Source of the DNA: Pseudomonas sp. LP_7_YM | GTDB lineage: Bacteria; Pseudomonadota; Gammaproteobacteria; Pseudomonadales; Pseudomonadaceae | Length of the DNA: 64,000 bases | Direction: 5' to 3' | Assembly (NCBI RefSeq): GCF_004364435.1 | Contig: NZ_SOCT01000012.1 | Location: forward strand, 1 to 64,000 | In this document: positions 16,068-27,644 of the stretch, one piece after another | Layout: each line of letters opens with the position of its first letter | How positions within the stretch are numbered: the first letter of the stretch is position 1 | The notes under the pieces: model-generated | What the model was told of the DNA's origin: nothing | Seen by the model: only the letters and a program-made list of their open reading frames with translations | Databases searched by the model: none | Position numbers and translations under genes: made by a program

Positions 16068-16095
16068 CTTGAAGCGGAAAATTACGACCCCATAT
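16068..16095 (+). promoter_or_regulatory. Sigma-32 heat-shock promoter of grpE-dnaK-dnaJ
   Basis: CTTGAAG (16068-16074), 13-base spacer, CCCCATAT (16088-16095). This is close to the sigma-32 consensus (CTTGAAA, 13-15 bases, CCCCATNT) and sits about 53 bases ahead of the grpE start. Confidence 0.88.
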
Positions 16096-16147
16096 AGCCG
16101 GCAGAAGCGTGAGTCGAGCTCACGGAAGTAATTGGAAGGAGAGAACT

Positions 16148-16714
16148 ATGGCTGACGAACAGAACCCGGATACGCAGGCTCAGGATCATGCTGCCGACGT
16201 CGCGAATTCCGGAGAAGATTTGGCAACTCGCGTGCGAGGGCTCGAAGAGAAACTGGCTGCCGCCACGGACCAGTCTCTGCGTGTCGCTGCGGATCTGCAA
16301 AACGTCCGCCGCCGTGCAGAGCAGGACGTGGAAAAGGCCCACAAATTCGCTCTGGAAAAGTTCGCTGGTGATCTGCTGCCGATTGTCGACAGCCTGGAGC
16401 GTGGCCTGGACCTGTCCAGCCCGGATGACGAGAGCATCCGACCGATGCGTGAAGGCATCGAACTGACCCTGAAAATGTTTGGCGACACCCTCAAGCGTTA
16501 TCAGCTGGAAGCCATCGACCCGCATGGCCAGCCGTTCAACGCCGAACATCATCAGGCAATGGCGATGCAGGAAAGCGCTGATGTCGAGCCGAACAGCGTG
16601 CTGAAAGTGTTTCAGAAGGGTTATCAGCTTAACGGTCGTTTGTTGCGCCCGGCCATGGTCGTGGTCAGCAAGGCGCCATCGCCAGCAGCGCCATCAATTG
16701 ACGAGCAGGCTTGA
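16148..16714 (+). CDS. grpE: Nucleotide exchange factor GrpE
   Basis: 188 residues. Releases ADP from DnaK. Long N-terminal helix (about residues 20-70, RVRGLEEKLAAATDQSLRVA) and C-terminal beta-wing with the family signature (VLKVFQKGYQLNGRLLRPAMVVV). ATG 16148 has AAGGAG 8-9 bases upstream. First gene of the heat-shock operon under the sigma-32 promoter at 16068-16095, 102 bases ahead of dnaK. Confidence 0.97.
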   Translation: MADEQNPDTQAQDHAADVANSGEDLATRVRGLEEKLAAATDQSLRVAADLQNVRRRAEQDVEKAHKFALEKFAGDLLPIVDSLERGLDLSSPDDESIRPMREGIELTLKMFGDTLKRYQLEAIDPHGQPFNAEHHQAMAMQESADVEPNSVLKVFQKGYQLNGRLLRPAMVVVSKAPSPAAPSIDEQA

Positions 16715-16816
16715 AATCAGCTGAGTGGCCCCCATTAAAAGGCCATGCATTAAAAAATTACCGCAATTTGTAAACGCAGTTGCGGCAACCTAATTAAGTT
16801 TCTGGAGAATCAAGAC

Positions 16817-18736
16817 ATGGGCAAGATTATCGGCATCGACCTGGGGACCACCAACTCCTGCGTTTCGGTTCTGGAAAACGGTGTTGCGAAGGTTATCGAA
16901 AACGCCGAAGGCGCTCGTACCACCCCTTCGATCATCGCTTACGCCAATGATGGCGAGACCCTGGTTGGTCAATCGGCCAAGCGTCAGGCTGTCACCAATC
17001 CGCACAATACGTTGTACGCGGTCAAGCGTCTGATCGGTCGCAAGTTCGACGAAGAAGTCGTGCAGAAAGACATCAAGATGGTGCCTTACACCATTGCCAA
17101 GGCCGATAACGGTGACGCTTGGGTCTCGGTCAACGACAAGAAAATGTCGCCTCCTCAGATTTCTGCGGAAATCCTGAAGAAGATGAAAAAGACTGCTGAA
17201 GACTACCTCGGTGAGGCCGTCACCGAAGCCGTCATCACCGTTCCGGCCTACTTCAACGACAGTCAGCGTCAGGCAACCAAAGACGCTGGTCGGATCGCTG
17301 GTCTGGACGTAAAACGCATCATCAACGAACCTACTGCAGCTGCTCTGGCTTACGGTATGGACAAGGCGAAAGGCGATCACACCGTCATTGTTTATGACCT
17401 GGGTGGCGGTACTTTCGACGTTTCGGTCATCGAAATCGCTGAAGTTGACGGCGAGCACCAGTTCGAAGTGTTAGCCACCAACGGCGATACCTTCCTGGGT
17501 GGTGAGGACTTCGACATTCGTCTGATCGACTACCTCGTGGACGAATTCAAGAAAGAAAGCGGCATGAGCCTCAAAGGTGACCCGCTGGCCATGCAGCGCC
17601 TGAAAGAAGGTGCTGAGAAAGCCAAGATCGAGCTGTCTTCCAGCCTGCAGACTGACGTGAACCTGCCTTACATCACCGCAGACGCCACTGGTCCTAAGCA
17701 CTTGAACGTGAAAATCTCCCGCGCCAAGCTTGAAGCGCTGGTAGAGGATCTGGTTCAGCGCACCATCGAGCCTTGCCGCATCGCGCTGAAAGACTCGGGT
17801 ATCGACGTTAGCGCCATCAACGACGTGATCCTGGTCGGTGGTCAGACCCGTATGCCACTGGTTCAGAAAACAGTGACCGAATTTTTCGGCAAAGAAGCCC
17901 GCAAGGACGTCAACCCTGACGAAGCGGTCGCGATGGGTGCTGCGATTCAAGGTGCGGTACTGGCCGGTGATGTGAAAGACGTTCTGCTGCTGGACGTCAG
18001 CCCGTTGACATTGGGTATCGAAACCATGGGCGGCGTTATGACTGCGCTGATCGAGAAAAACACCACGATTCCTACCAAGAAATCGCAAGTGTTCTCGACC
18101 GCCGATGACAACCAGAGCGCTGTGACCATTCACGTTCTGCAGGGCGAGCGTAAGCAAGCCACTCAGAACAAATCGCTGGGCAAGTTCGATCTGGCCGAGA
18201 TTCCGCCATCTCCACGCGGTGTGCCTCAGATCGAAGTGACTTTCGACATCGACGCCAATGGCATCCTGCACGTCGGCGCGAAAGACAAGGCCACCGGCAA
18301 GACTCAGTCGATCGTGATCAAAGCCAACTCGGGTCTGTCGGACGAAGAAATCCAGCAGATGATCCGCGACGCGGAAGCGAACTCGGACGAAGACCGCAAG
18401 TTCGAAGAGCTGGCCTCTGCCCGTAATCAGGGTGATGCACTGGTCCACTCGACTCGCAAGATGGTCGCTGACGCTGGTGACAAGGTCACTGCCGAAGAAA
18501 AGACTGCCATCGAAGCTGCGCTGGTTGCACTGGAAGCTGCTGTCAAAGGTGAGGACAAGGCCGCCATCGACGCCAAGGTCGAAGAGCTGTCGAAAGTCTC
18601 CGCGCCAGTGGCTCAGAAAATGTACGCCGAACAAGCCGAGAAACCTGAAGACGGTGCACAGGCCGCGCAGGAAGAAAGCAAACCAGCTGACGATGTTGTC
18701 GATGCTGAGTTTGAAGAAGTGAAAGACCAGAAGTGA
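16817..18736 (+). CDS. dnaK: Chaperone DnaK (Hsp70)
   Basis: 639 residues. ATPase domain motifs IGIDLGTTNSCVSV, VYDLGGGTFDVSVIE and VILVGGQTRMP are all present, followed by the substrate-binding domain (LLLDVSPLTLGIETMGG) and a lid ending in an acidic Ala/Gln-rich tail (DDVVDAEFEEVKDQK). Full length for the family. It folds client proteins with DnaJ and GrpE. Starts with GGAG 8 bases before the ATG. Confidence 0.99.
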   Translation: MGKIIGIDLGTTNSCVSVLENGVAKVIENAEGARTTPSIIAYANDGETLVGQSAKRQAVTNPHNTLYAVKRLIGRKFDEEVVQKDIKMVPYTIAKADNGDAWVSVNDKKMSPPQISAEILKKMKKTAEDYLGEAVTEAVITVPAYFNDSQRQATKDAGRIAGLDVKRIINEPTAAALAYGMDKAKGDHTVIVYDLGGGTFDVSVIEIAEVDGEHQFEVLATNGDTFLGGEDFDIRLIDYLVDEFKKESGMSLKGDPLAMQRLKEGAEKAKIELSSSLQTDVNLPYITADATGPKHLNVKISRAKLEALVEDLVQRTIEPCRIALKDSGIDVSAINDVILVGGQTRMPLVQKTVTEFFGKEARKDVNPDEAVAMGAAIQGAVLAGDVKDVLLLDVSPLTLGIETMGGVMTALIEKNTTIPTKKSQVFSTADDNQSAVTIHVLQGERKQATQNKSLGKFDLAEIPPSPRGVPQIEVTFDIDANGILHVGAKDKATGKTQSIVIKANSGLSDEEIQQMIRDAEANSDEDRKFEELASARNQGDALVHSTRKMVADAGDKVTAEEKTAIEAALVALEAAVKGEDKAAIDAKVEELSKVSAPVAQKMYAEQAEKPEDGAQAAQEESKPADDVVDAEFEEVKDQK

Positions 18737-19075
18737 TTGATCACAAGTAGGCGCAGGCTCACTTGATCGCCGGTTGACCGCTTTCGAGTAGTCGCTGGTA
18801 GGATGTCGCCGCGCGGGAGCTTGCTCCCGCGTTGGCGTGTCTGGAGCACCCAAATTTTCAAGGGTTTGCGACGTTGTTTCGCGGACTTTGCGGCAAAGCC
18901 TGATGCTCCTGCAATCGGGCTTGTTGTGCCGCTTTTTACCGGTCGATTGAAGGCCGTTGAACCAAGACCAGGATCGTTTAATTGACGTGAGTTGGGTCCG
19001 GGCCTGAAAGGGGCTCAACGAGTTCGACAAGCTCAGGAGGGTTATGTCGAACGTCCTCAAGAGTGCAGAAAACTT
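18737..19075. other. dnaK-dnaJ intergenic stretch
   Basis: 339 bases without a credible gene. It carries a single REP palindrome at 18812-18831 and otherwise nothing I recognise. The upstream frame continuing into dnaJ has no family match before the DnaJ start. Confidence 0.6.
18812..18831. repeat. Single REP palindrome
   Basis: CGCGGGAGC, TT, GCTCCCGCG: a perfect 9-bp stem with the GGGAGCTTGCTCCC core of Pseudomonas REPs. Such hairpins may protect upstream dnaK mRNA from 3' decay. Confidence 0.8.
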
Positions 19076-20203
19076 ATGTCAAAGCGTGATTATTACGAAG
19101 TATTGGGGGTGGAGCGTGGCTCCAGTGAGGCGGACCTGAAAAAGGCGTACCGCCGGCTCGCCATGAAATATCACCCTGATCGCAACCCGGGCGACAAGGC
19201 CTCGGAAGATGCGTTCAAGGAAGCTAACGAAGCCTACGAAGTACTGTCCGACGCAAGTAAACGCGCGGCTTACGACCAGTACGGCCACGCCGGTGTGGAT
19301 CAGGGCGGCGGCGGCGGATTCGGCGGCGGCGGCGCCAACTTCTCCGACATCTTTGGTGATGTCTTCAGTGACTTCTTCGGGGGTGGTCGTGCAGGTGGCG
19401 GTGGTCGTGGCGGCGCTCAGCGCGGCAGCGATCTGCGCTACACCCTGGAGCTGAATCTGGAAGAAGCGGTTCGCGGTACTACCGTGAGCATTCGTGTGCC
19501 AACGCTGGTCAATTGCAAGCCGTGCGATGGCAGCGGCGCGAAGAAGGGCTCGTCCCCGGTGACCTGCCCAACGTGCGGCGGTATTGGCCAGGTGCGCATG
19601 CAGCAGGGATTCTTCTCTGTACAGCAGACCTGCCCGCGCTGCCACGGTAACGGGAAAATCATTTCCGACCCTTGCGATTCCTGCCATGGCGAAGGCCGTG
19701 TCGAAGAATACAAAACCCTCTCGGTCAAAGTGCCTGCGGGTGTCGACACTGGCGACCGCATTCGTCTTTCCGGCGAGGGCGAGGCTGGCGTGCAGGGCGG
19801 TCCGACTGGCGATCTGTACGTCGTGATCAACGTGGCCGAGCACGCCATCTTCCAGCGCGACGGCAAGCACCTGTACTGCGAAGTACCTATCAGCTTTACC
19901 GATGCCGCGTTGGGTGGCGAGCTGGAAGTGCCGACCCTGGACGGTCGGGTCAAACTTAAGATTCCTGAGGGCACTCAGACCGGCAAGCAGTTCCGTCTGC
20001 GCGGCAAGGGCGTGGCGCCTGTGCGTGGTGGTGGGGCGGGCGACCTGATGTGCCGTGTTGCGGTGGAAACACCGGTCAATCTTGGCCGACGTCAGCGTGA
20101 GCTGCTCGAAGAGTTTCGCGCTTCGCTGGAAGGCGACAGCTCTCATTCGCCAAAGGCCAGCGGCTGGTTCGAAGGCGTGAAGCGTTTCTTCGGTGATCTC
20201 TAA
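19076..20203 (+). CDS. dnaJ: Chaperone DnaJ (Hsp40)
   Basis: 375 residues. J domain with HPD at residues 33-35, a Gly/Phe-rich linker (about 75-120), and four zinc-binding CxxCxGxG repeats (CKPCDGSG, CPTCGGIG, CPRCHGNG, CDSCHGEG), followed by the substrate-binding C-terminal domain. It is a type I DnaJ that stimulates DnaK ATPase. The ATG at 19076 gives MSKRDYYEVLGVERG as in the family. Confidence 0.99.
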   Translation: MSKRDYYEVLGVERGSSEADLKKAYRRLAMKYHPDRNPGDKASEDAFKEANEAYEVLSDASKRAAYDQYGHAGVDQGGGGGFGGGGANFSDIFGDVFSDFFGGGRAGGGGRGGAQRGSDLRYTLELNLEEAVRGTTVSIRVPTLVNCKPCDGSGAKKGSSPVTCPTCGGIGQVRMQQGFFSVQQTCPRCHGNGKIISDPCDSCHGEGRVEEYKTLSVKVPAGVDTGDRIRLSGEGEAGVQGGPTGDLYVVINVAEHAIFQRDGKHLYCEVPISFTDAALGGELEVPTLDGRVKLKIPEGTQTGKQFRLRGKGVAPVRGGGAGDLMCRVAVETPVNLGRRQRELLEEFRASLEGDSSHSPKASGWFEGVKRFFGDL

Positions 20204-20213
20204 GGAGCTGGGC

Positions 20214-21020
20214 ATGCGGCGTATTGCTGTGATGGGTGCTGCCGGACGCATGGGCAAGCATCTGATCGAGGCGGTTCAAGAGCGCACACCGATGACGGGT
20301 TTAACGGCGGCGATCGTTCGTCCGGGTAGTACGATGATCGGGGCTGATGCAGGTGAGTTGGCCTCGCTGGGTCGCATCGGTGTGCAGTTGACCGGCAATC
20401 TGCAGCAGGTTGCGGATGAATTTGACGTCCTGATCGACTTCACGTTGCCAGAGGTGATGCTTAAAAACCTCGCGTTCTGCCGCAAGGCGGGCAAGGCGAT
20501 GGTTATCGGCACCACAGGGCTGAATGCTGAGCAGAAGCGTTTGCTGGTTGAGGCGAGCAAGGATATTCCGATCGTCTTTGCGTCCAACTTCAGTGTCGGC
20601 GTCAACCTTTCATTCAAGCTGCTGGAGTTGGCGGCACGGGTGATGGGTGAGGACGCCGATATCGAGATCATCGAAGCGCATCACCGTAACAAGGTTGATG
20701 CGCCTTCCGGTACCGCAGTCAGCATGGGCGAGGTAGTGGCCAAGGCATTGGGCCGTGACCTGAACAAAGTGGCGGTTTATGGGCGGGAAGGCCATACCGG
20801 TGCGCGCGAGCGCGACACGATCGGCTTCGCTACCGTACGTGGCGGTGACGTGGTCGGCGATCACACTGTTCTGTTCGCTGCAGAAGGCGAGCGTCTGGAA
20901 ATCACCCACAAGGCGTCCAGCCGAATGACCTTCGCTAAAGGCGCAGTTCGTGCGGCACTGTGGCTCGATGGCAGACAGTCGGGGCTTTATGACATGCGGG
21001 ACGTGCTCAACCTGCATTGA
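20214..21020 (+). CDS. dapB: 4-hydroxy-tetrahydrodipicolinate reductase
   Basis: 268 residues. Uses NAD(P)H in the lysine/meso-diaminopimelate pathway. Nucleotide-binding GAAGRMGK at residues 8-15 and catalytic EAHHRNKVDAPSGTA are present. ATG 20214 has AAGGAG 6 bases upstream, 10 bases after dnaJ, so it can be co-transcribed with dnaJ. Confidence 0.97.
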   Translation: MRRIAVMGAAGRMGKHLIEAVQERTPMTGLTAAIVRPGSTMIGADAGELASLGRIGVQLTGNLQQVADEFDVLIDFTLPEVMLKNLAFCRKAGKAMVIGTTGLNAEQKRLLVEASKDIPIVFASNFSVGVNLSFKLLELAARVMGEDADIEIIEAHHRNKVDAPSGTAVSMGEVVAKALGRDLNKVAVYGREGHTGARERDTIGFATVRGGDVVGDHTVLFAAEGERLEITHKASSRMTFAKGAVRAALWLDGRQSGLYDMRDVLNLH

Positions 21021-21201
21021 GCCATGTGACAGCGGGTAGAAGAGGTGCTTTACCTGTATCCTGCCCGCAGTTTCTCGCCGTCACGCGATGTCCTGTCGCA
21101 TTCTCCAGTCTTAAAGACGTTTTAGCGGTGGATTAGAAAAGCCTTTTTCTGTAAGCTACAGCTTTAGTGTGTCCACTAAAAGCGCGCAGAGAATTCGATG
21201 A

Positions 21202-21243
21202 AAAAAGCGGGGTGACGTGTCCATACGTCATTCCGCTTTTTTA
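21202..21243 (+). terminator. Intrinsic terminator/possible attenuator in the carA leader
   Basis: AAAAAAGCGGGGTGACG pairs with CGTCATTCCGCTTTTTT through G.U pairs and ends in a T run, 44 bases before the carA start. A smaller hairpin (GCTTTAGTG/CACTAAAAGC) lies at 21162-21184. Short start-stop frames overlap the region (GTG at 21170, ATG at 21199). It could terminate dapB transcription or attenuate carAB. Confidence 0.7.
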
Positions 21244-21286
21244 CAACCTGCGATCGCCCTTTCAGGCTTTATTACGGGAGGTCTTC

Positions 21287-22423
21287 TTGACTAAGCCAGC
21301 CATACTCGCCCTTGCTGATGGCAGCATTTTTCGCGGCGAAGCCATTGGAGCCGACGGTCAAACCGTTGGTGAGGTGGTGTTCAACACCGCAATGACCGGC
21401 TATCAGGAAATCCTTACCGATCCCTCCTATGCCCAGCAAATCGTCACTCTGACCTACCCTCACATCGGCAACACCGGCACCACGCCGGAAGACGCTGAGT
21501 CTGACCGCGTATGGTCGGCGGGTCTGGTGATACGCGACCTGCCATTGGTAGCGAGCAACTGGCGTAACAAGATGCCTCTGGCTGACTATTTGAAAGCCAA
21601 CAACGTCGTCGCCATCGCCGGCCTCGACACTCGCCGCCTGACCCGCATTCTGCGTGAGAAAGGCGCGCAGAATGGTTGCATCATGGCCGGCGACAACATC
21701 TCCGAAGAAGCGGCCATCGCAGCCGCGCGCGGCTTCCCTGGCCTGAAAGGCATGGATCTGGCGAAAGAAGTCAGCACCAAAAAGACTTATGAGTGGCGGT
21801 CCAGTGTCTGGAGCCTGAAAACCGACAGCTGCCCGCAAATCGCCGCTGCCGATTTGCCGTACAACGTGGTGGCCTTCGATTACGGGGTGAAGACCAATAT
21901 TCTGCGCATGCTGGTCGAGCGCGGCTGCCGCGTGACCGTGGTGCCTGCCCAGACCCCTGCCAGTGAAGTTCTTGCCCTCAATCCTGATGGCGTATTCCTG
22001 TCCAACGGCCCAGGTGATCCCGAGCCGTGCGATTATGCAATTCAGGCGATCAAGGATGTGCTACAAACCGAGATTCCGGTGTTCGGCATTTGTCTGGGAC
22101 ATCAGTTGCTGGCGCTCGCTTCCGGTGCCAAGACCGTCAAGATGGGCCATGGACACCATGGTGCAAACCACCCGGTGCAGGATCTGGACACCGGTGTGGT
22201 CATGATCACCAGTCAGAACCACGGTTTTGCGGTAGACGAAGCCACGTTGCCGAGCAACGTGCGGGCGATCCACAAATCGCTGTTCGACGGCACGCTGCAG
22301 GGCATCGAGCGTACGGACAAGGAGGCGTTCAGCTTCCAGGGGCACCCCGAGGCGAGCCCGGGCCCGAACGACGTAGCGCCGCTGTTTGATCGCTTCATCA
22401 AAGCCATGTCCAAGCGCCGCTGA
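21287..22423 (+). CDS. carA: Carbamoyl-phosphate synthase, small (glutaminase) subunit
   Basis: 378 residues. Hydrolyses glutamine and passes ammonia to CarB for arginine and pyrimidine synthesis. The class I amidotransferase Cys is in FGICLGHQ (about residue 269), with His/Glu in SFQGHPEASPGP. The start is a TTG at 21287 (MTKPAILALADGSIFRGEAIG) with GGGAG 6-7 bases upstream; no ATG fits the family N-terminus. Followed after 126 bases by carB. Confidence 0.95.
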   Translation: MTKPAILALADGSIFRGEAIGADGQTVGEVVFNTAMTGYQEILTDPSYAQQIVTLTYPHIGNTGTTPEDAESDRVWSAGLVIRDLPLVASNWRNKMPLADYLKANNVVAIAGLDTRRLTRILREKGAQNGCIMAGDNISEEAAIAAARGFPGLKGMDLAKEVSTKKTYEWRSSVWSLKTDSCPQIAAADLPYNVVAFDYGVKTNILRMLVERGCRVTVVPAQTPASEVLALNPDGVFLSNGPGDPEPCDYAIQAIKDVLQTEIPVFGICLGHQLLALASGAKTVKMGHGHHGANHPVQDLDTGVVMITSQNHGFAVDEATLPSNVRAIHKSLFDGTLQGIERTDKEAFSFQGHPEASPGPNDVAPLFDRFIKAMSKRR

Positions 22424-22549
22424 GCAGCTGACTTGCGACTGTAGCGAGGAAGTGGCTGCGATGGCCGGACCTGATCCGACAGCCTCCCAGCCACCTCAGA
22501 GAATGTTCAAGACGGCTTGCCGACTGACACAGGATTCGAGTGACAACCC

Positions 22550-25767
<3,218 letters not shown>

Positions 25768-25771
<4 letters not shown>

Positions 25772-26244
25772 TCAAGTATCCAATGACCGTCCAGGGCGCT
25801 CGCGCTCTGGAAGAAGAACTGACCCATCTGACTAAAGTGGTTCGTCCAAAGCTAAGCCAGGACATCGGTACTGCGCGTGAGTTGGGTGATTTGAAGGAAA
25901 ACGCCGAATACCATGCCGCCCGCGAACAGCAAGGAATGGTTGAGGCGCGTATTCGTGATATCGAAGGTCGCATGCAAAATGCTGTGATCATCGACGTCAC
26001 AACGATTGCTCACACTGGCAAAGTCATTTTTGGCTCTACTGTGGAGATCGCTAACGTCGAGACCGACGAGAGCGTGACCTATCAGATCGTTGGCGAAGAT
26101 GAAGCTGACATCAAGCTTGGCAAGATCTCAGTGGGTTCGCCGATTGCGCGTGCGTTGATCGCCAAGGAAGAAGGTGACGTCGTTACAGTGAAAACGCCAA
26201 GTGGTGTTATCGAGTACGAGATCGTTGAGGTTAAACACATCTGA
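25768..26244 (+). CDS. greA: Transcription elongation factor GreA
   Basis: 158 residues. Cleaves backtracked RNA in RNA polymerase. N-terminal coiled coil (GARALEEELTHLTKVVRPKL ... GDLKENAEYHAAREQQ) with the acidic tip residues, and a C-terminal FKBP-like domain (GKISVGSPIARALIAKEEGDVV). The start overlaps the carB stop by 4 bases. Confidence 0.98.
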
Positions 26245-26405
26245 TCATGAGTGCGGATGCCATCCCTGGGGGGGTGGTTTCCAGTGTTGGGCGTGAGTGA
26301 CGGCGAAGGGGTTTGTTTCGCTGCACCGGACTTCTGCTCGGCTGTGAGTAGTGAGGCTGTGATCCGGTCAGGGCGCGAGAGTCGCGCCGCTGACGGGCAT
26401 CAGCA

Positions 26406-26714
26406 TTATTTGAAGCGATGTATGTTGGACAGTTGTTTGTTAGGCTGCGGATTCTTGCGGTAGATCAATGCCATCTTGCCGATTGTCTGTACCAGGTCAG
26501 CTCGACCTTTTTTGCACAGTTCATCGATCACGGCGCGGCGATCGTCGCGGTCTTCCAGCTTGATCTGAACCTTGATCAGTTCATGATCGACCAAAGCACG
26601 GTCCAGCTCGGCTAATACGCCTTCGTTCAGACCGTTGCCGGCAACCATCAGGACCGGCTTCAGGTCATGTCCAATGGATTTGTACTGTTTCTTCTGCTCG
26701 TTAGTGAGCGGCAT
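26406..26714 (-). CDS. yhbY: CRS1/YhbY-type RNA-binding protein
   Basis: 102 residues with a single CRM domain (LKPVLMVAGNGLNEGVLAELDRALVDHELIKVQI, then GRADLVQTIGKMALIYRKNP), a KH-like fold that binds 50S precursors. Convergent with greA and divergent from rlmE, both of which act on RNA. Confidence 0.95.
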   Translation of the reverse strand: MPLTNEQKKQYKSIGHDLKPVLMVAGNGLNEGVLAELDRALVDHELIKVQIKLEDRDDRRAVIDELCKKGRADLVQTIGKMALIYRKNPQPNKQLSNIHRFK

Positions 26715-26815
26715 AATCTGACCCTTTTCGTCTGATTCTGTAAATTGGCGGCCATTTTACCCGAGGGCCCGTGGCTCCGCCCAGTTAATCACGACGCATA
26801 TCATCGAGGTGCCCA

Positions 26816-27466
26816 GTGGCGCAGCGTTCCAAGAGCAGCCATAACTGGCTGAGAGAACATTTCGACGACAAGTACGTCAAAATGGCACAGAAAGATGGCT
26901 ACCGTTCCCGCGCCAGCTACAAGCTTCTGGAGATCCAGGAGAAAGACAAAATCATTCGTCCCGGGATGACGGTTGTCGACCTGGGCGCAGCGCCAGGGGG
27001 CTGGTCTCAGGTGACCAGTCGTCTGATTGGCGGTAAAGGTCGCCTGATCGCATCCGACATTCTGGAGATGGACAGCATCCCCGATGTGACCTTTATTCAA
27101 GGGGACTTTACTGAAGACGGCGTCTTCAAGGAAATCCTCGCGGCGATCGGCAATGCACAGGTAGACCTTGTGATTTCCGATATGGCCCCCAATATGAGTG
27201 GATTGAGCGCTGTGGATATGCCACGCGCCATGTTCCTTTGTGAATTGGCACTCGACCTGGCGGGTCGGGTACTGCGTCCAGGTGGCGATTTTCTGATCAA
27301 GGTCTTCCAGGGTGAAGGCTTTGATGTGTACCACAAGGATGTTCGCAAGATGTTCGACAAGGTACAGATGCGCAAGCCTCTGTCCTCCCGTGACCGCTCT
27401 CGCGAGCAGTACTTGCTAGGCCGTGGTTTCAAGGGCGGCTACGAGGCACCGGGCGATGTCGAGTGA
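26816..27466 (+). CDS. rlmE: 23S rRNA 2'-O-ribose methyltransferase RlmE (FtsJ/RrmJ)
   Basis: 216 residues. Methylates U2552 of 23S rRNA with SAM. SAM motif VVDLGAAPGGWSQVTSRL and the catalytic K-D-K-E set (Lys in SRASYKLLE, Asp in SDMAPNMSG, Lys in FLIKVFQGEG, Glu in SREQYLL) are present. GTG start at 26816 with GAGGT 5 bases upstream. Followed by ftsH, the usual partner in this heat-responsive pair. Confidence 0.97.
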   Translation: MAQRSKSSHNWLREHFDDKYVKMAQKDGYRSRASYKLLEIQEKDKIIRPGMTVVDLGAAPGGWSQVTSRLIGGKGRLIASDILEMDSIPDVTFIQGDFTEDGVFKEILAAIGNAQVDLVISDMAPNMSGLSAVDMPRAMFLCELALDLAGRVLRPGGDFLIKVFQGEGFDVYHKDVRKMFDKVQMRKPLSSRDRSREQYLLGRGFKGGYEAPGDVE

Positions 27467-27644
27467 AGGCTTAAGCTTTTTTCAAATGGCTTTATTTATG
27501 AAGCGTAATGAACATCTTGTAGTCAAAGTCTCACAAAGGGTTACAGACGCCGCCTGCCACGCCTGTAGGATCTGTAGTAAGTTAGGCCGGTGAATATCAT
27601 GCGAGGCACGCTCCAGCGTGGAGCTTGCTTCAGAGGGTAGCTAA

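Noticed and set aside
17471..19060. A 529-codon open frame antisense to dnaK
   Set aside because: Overlaps dnaK nearly throughout; the translation is low-complexity and lacks any family signature.
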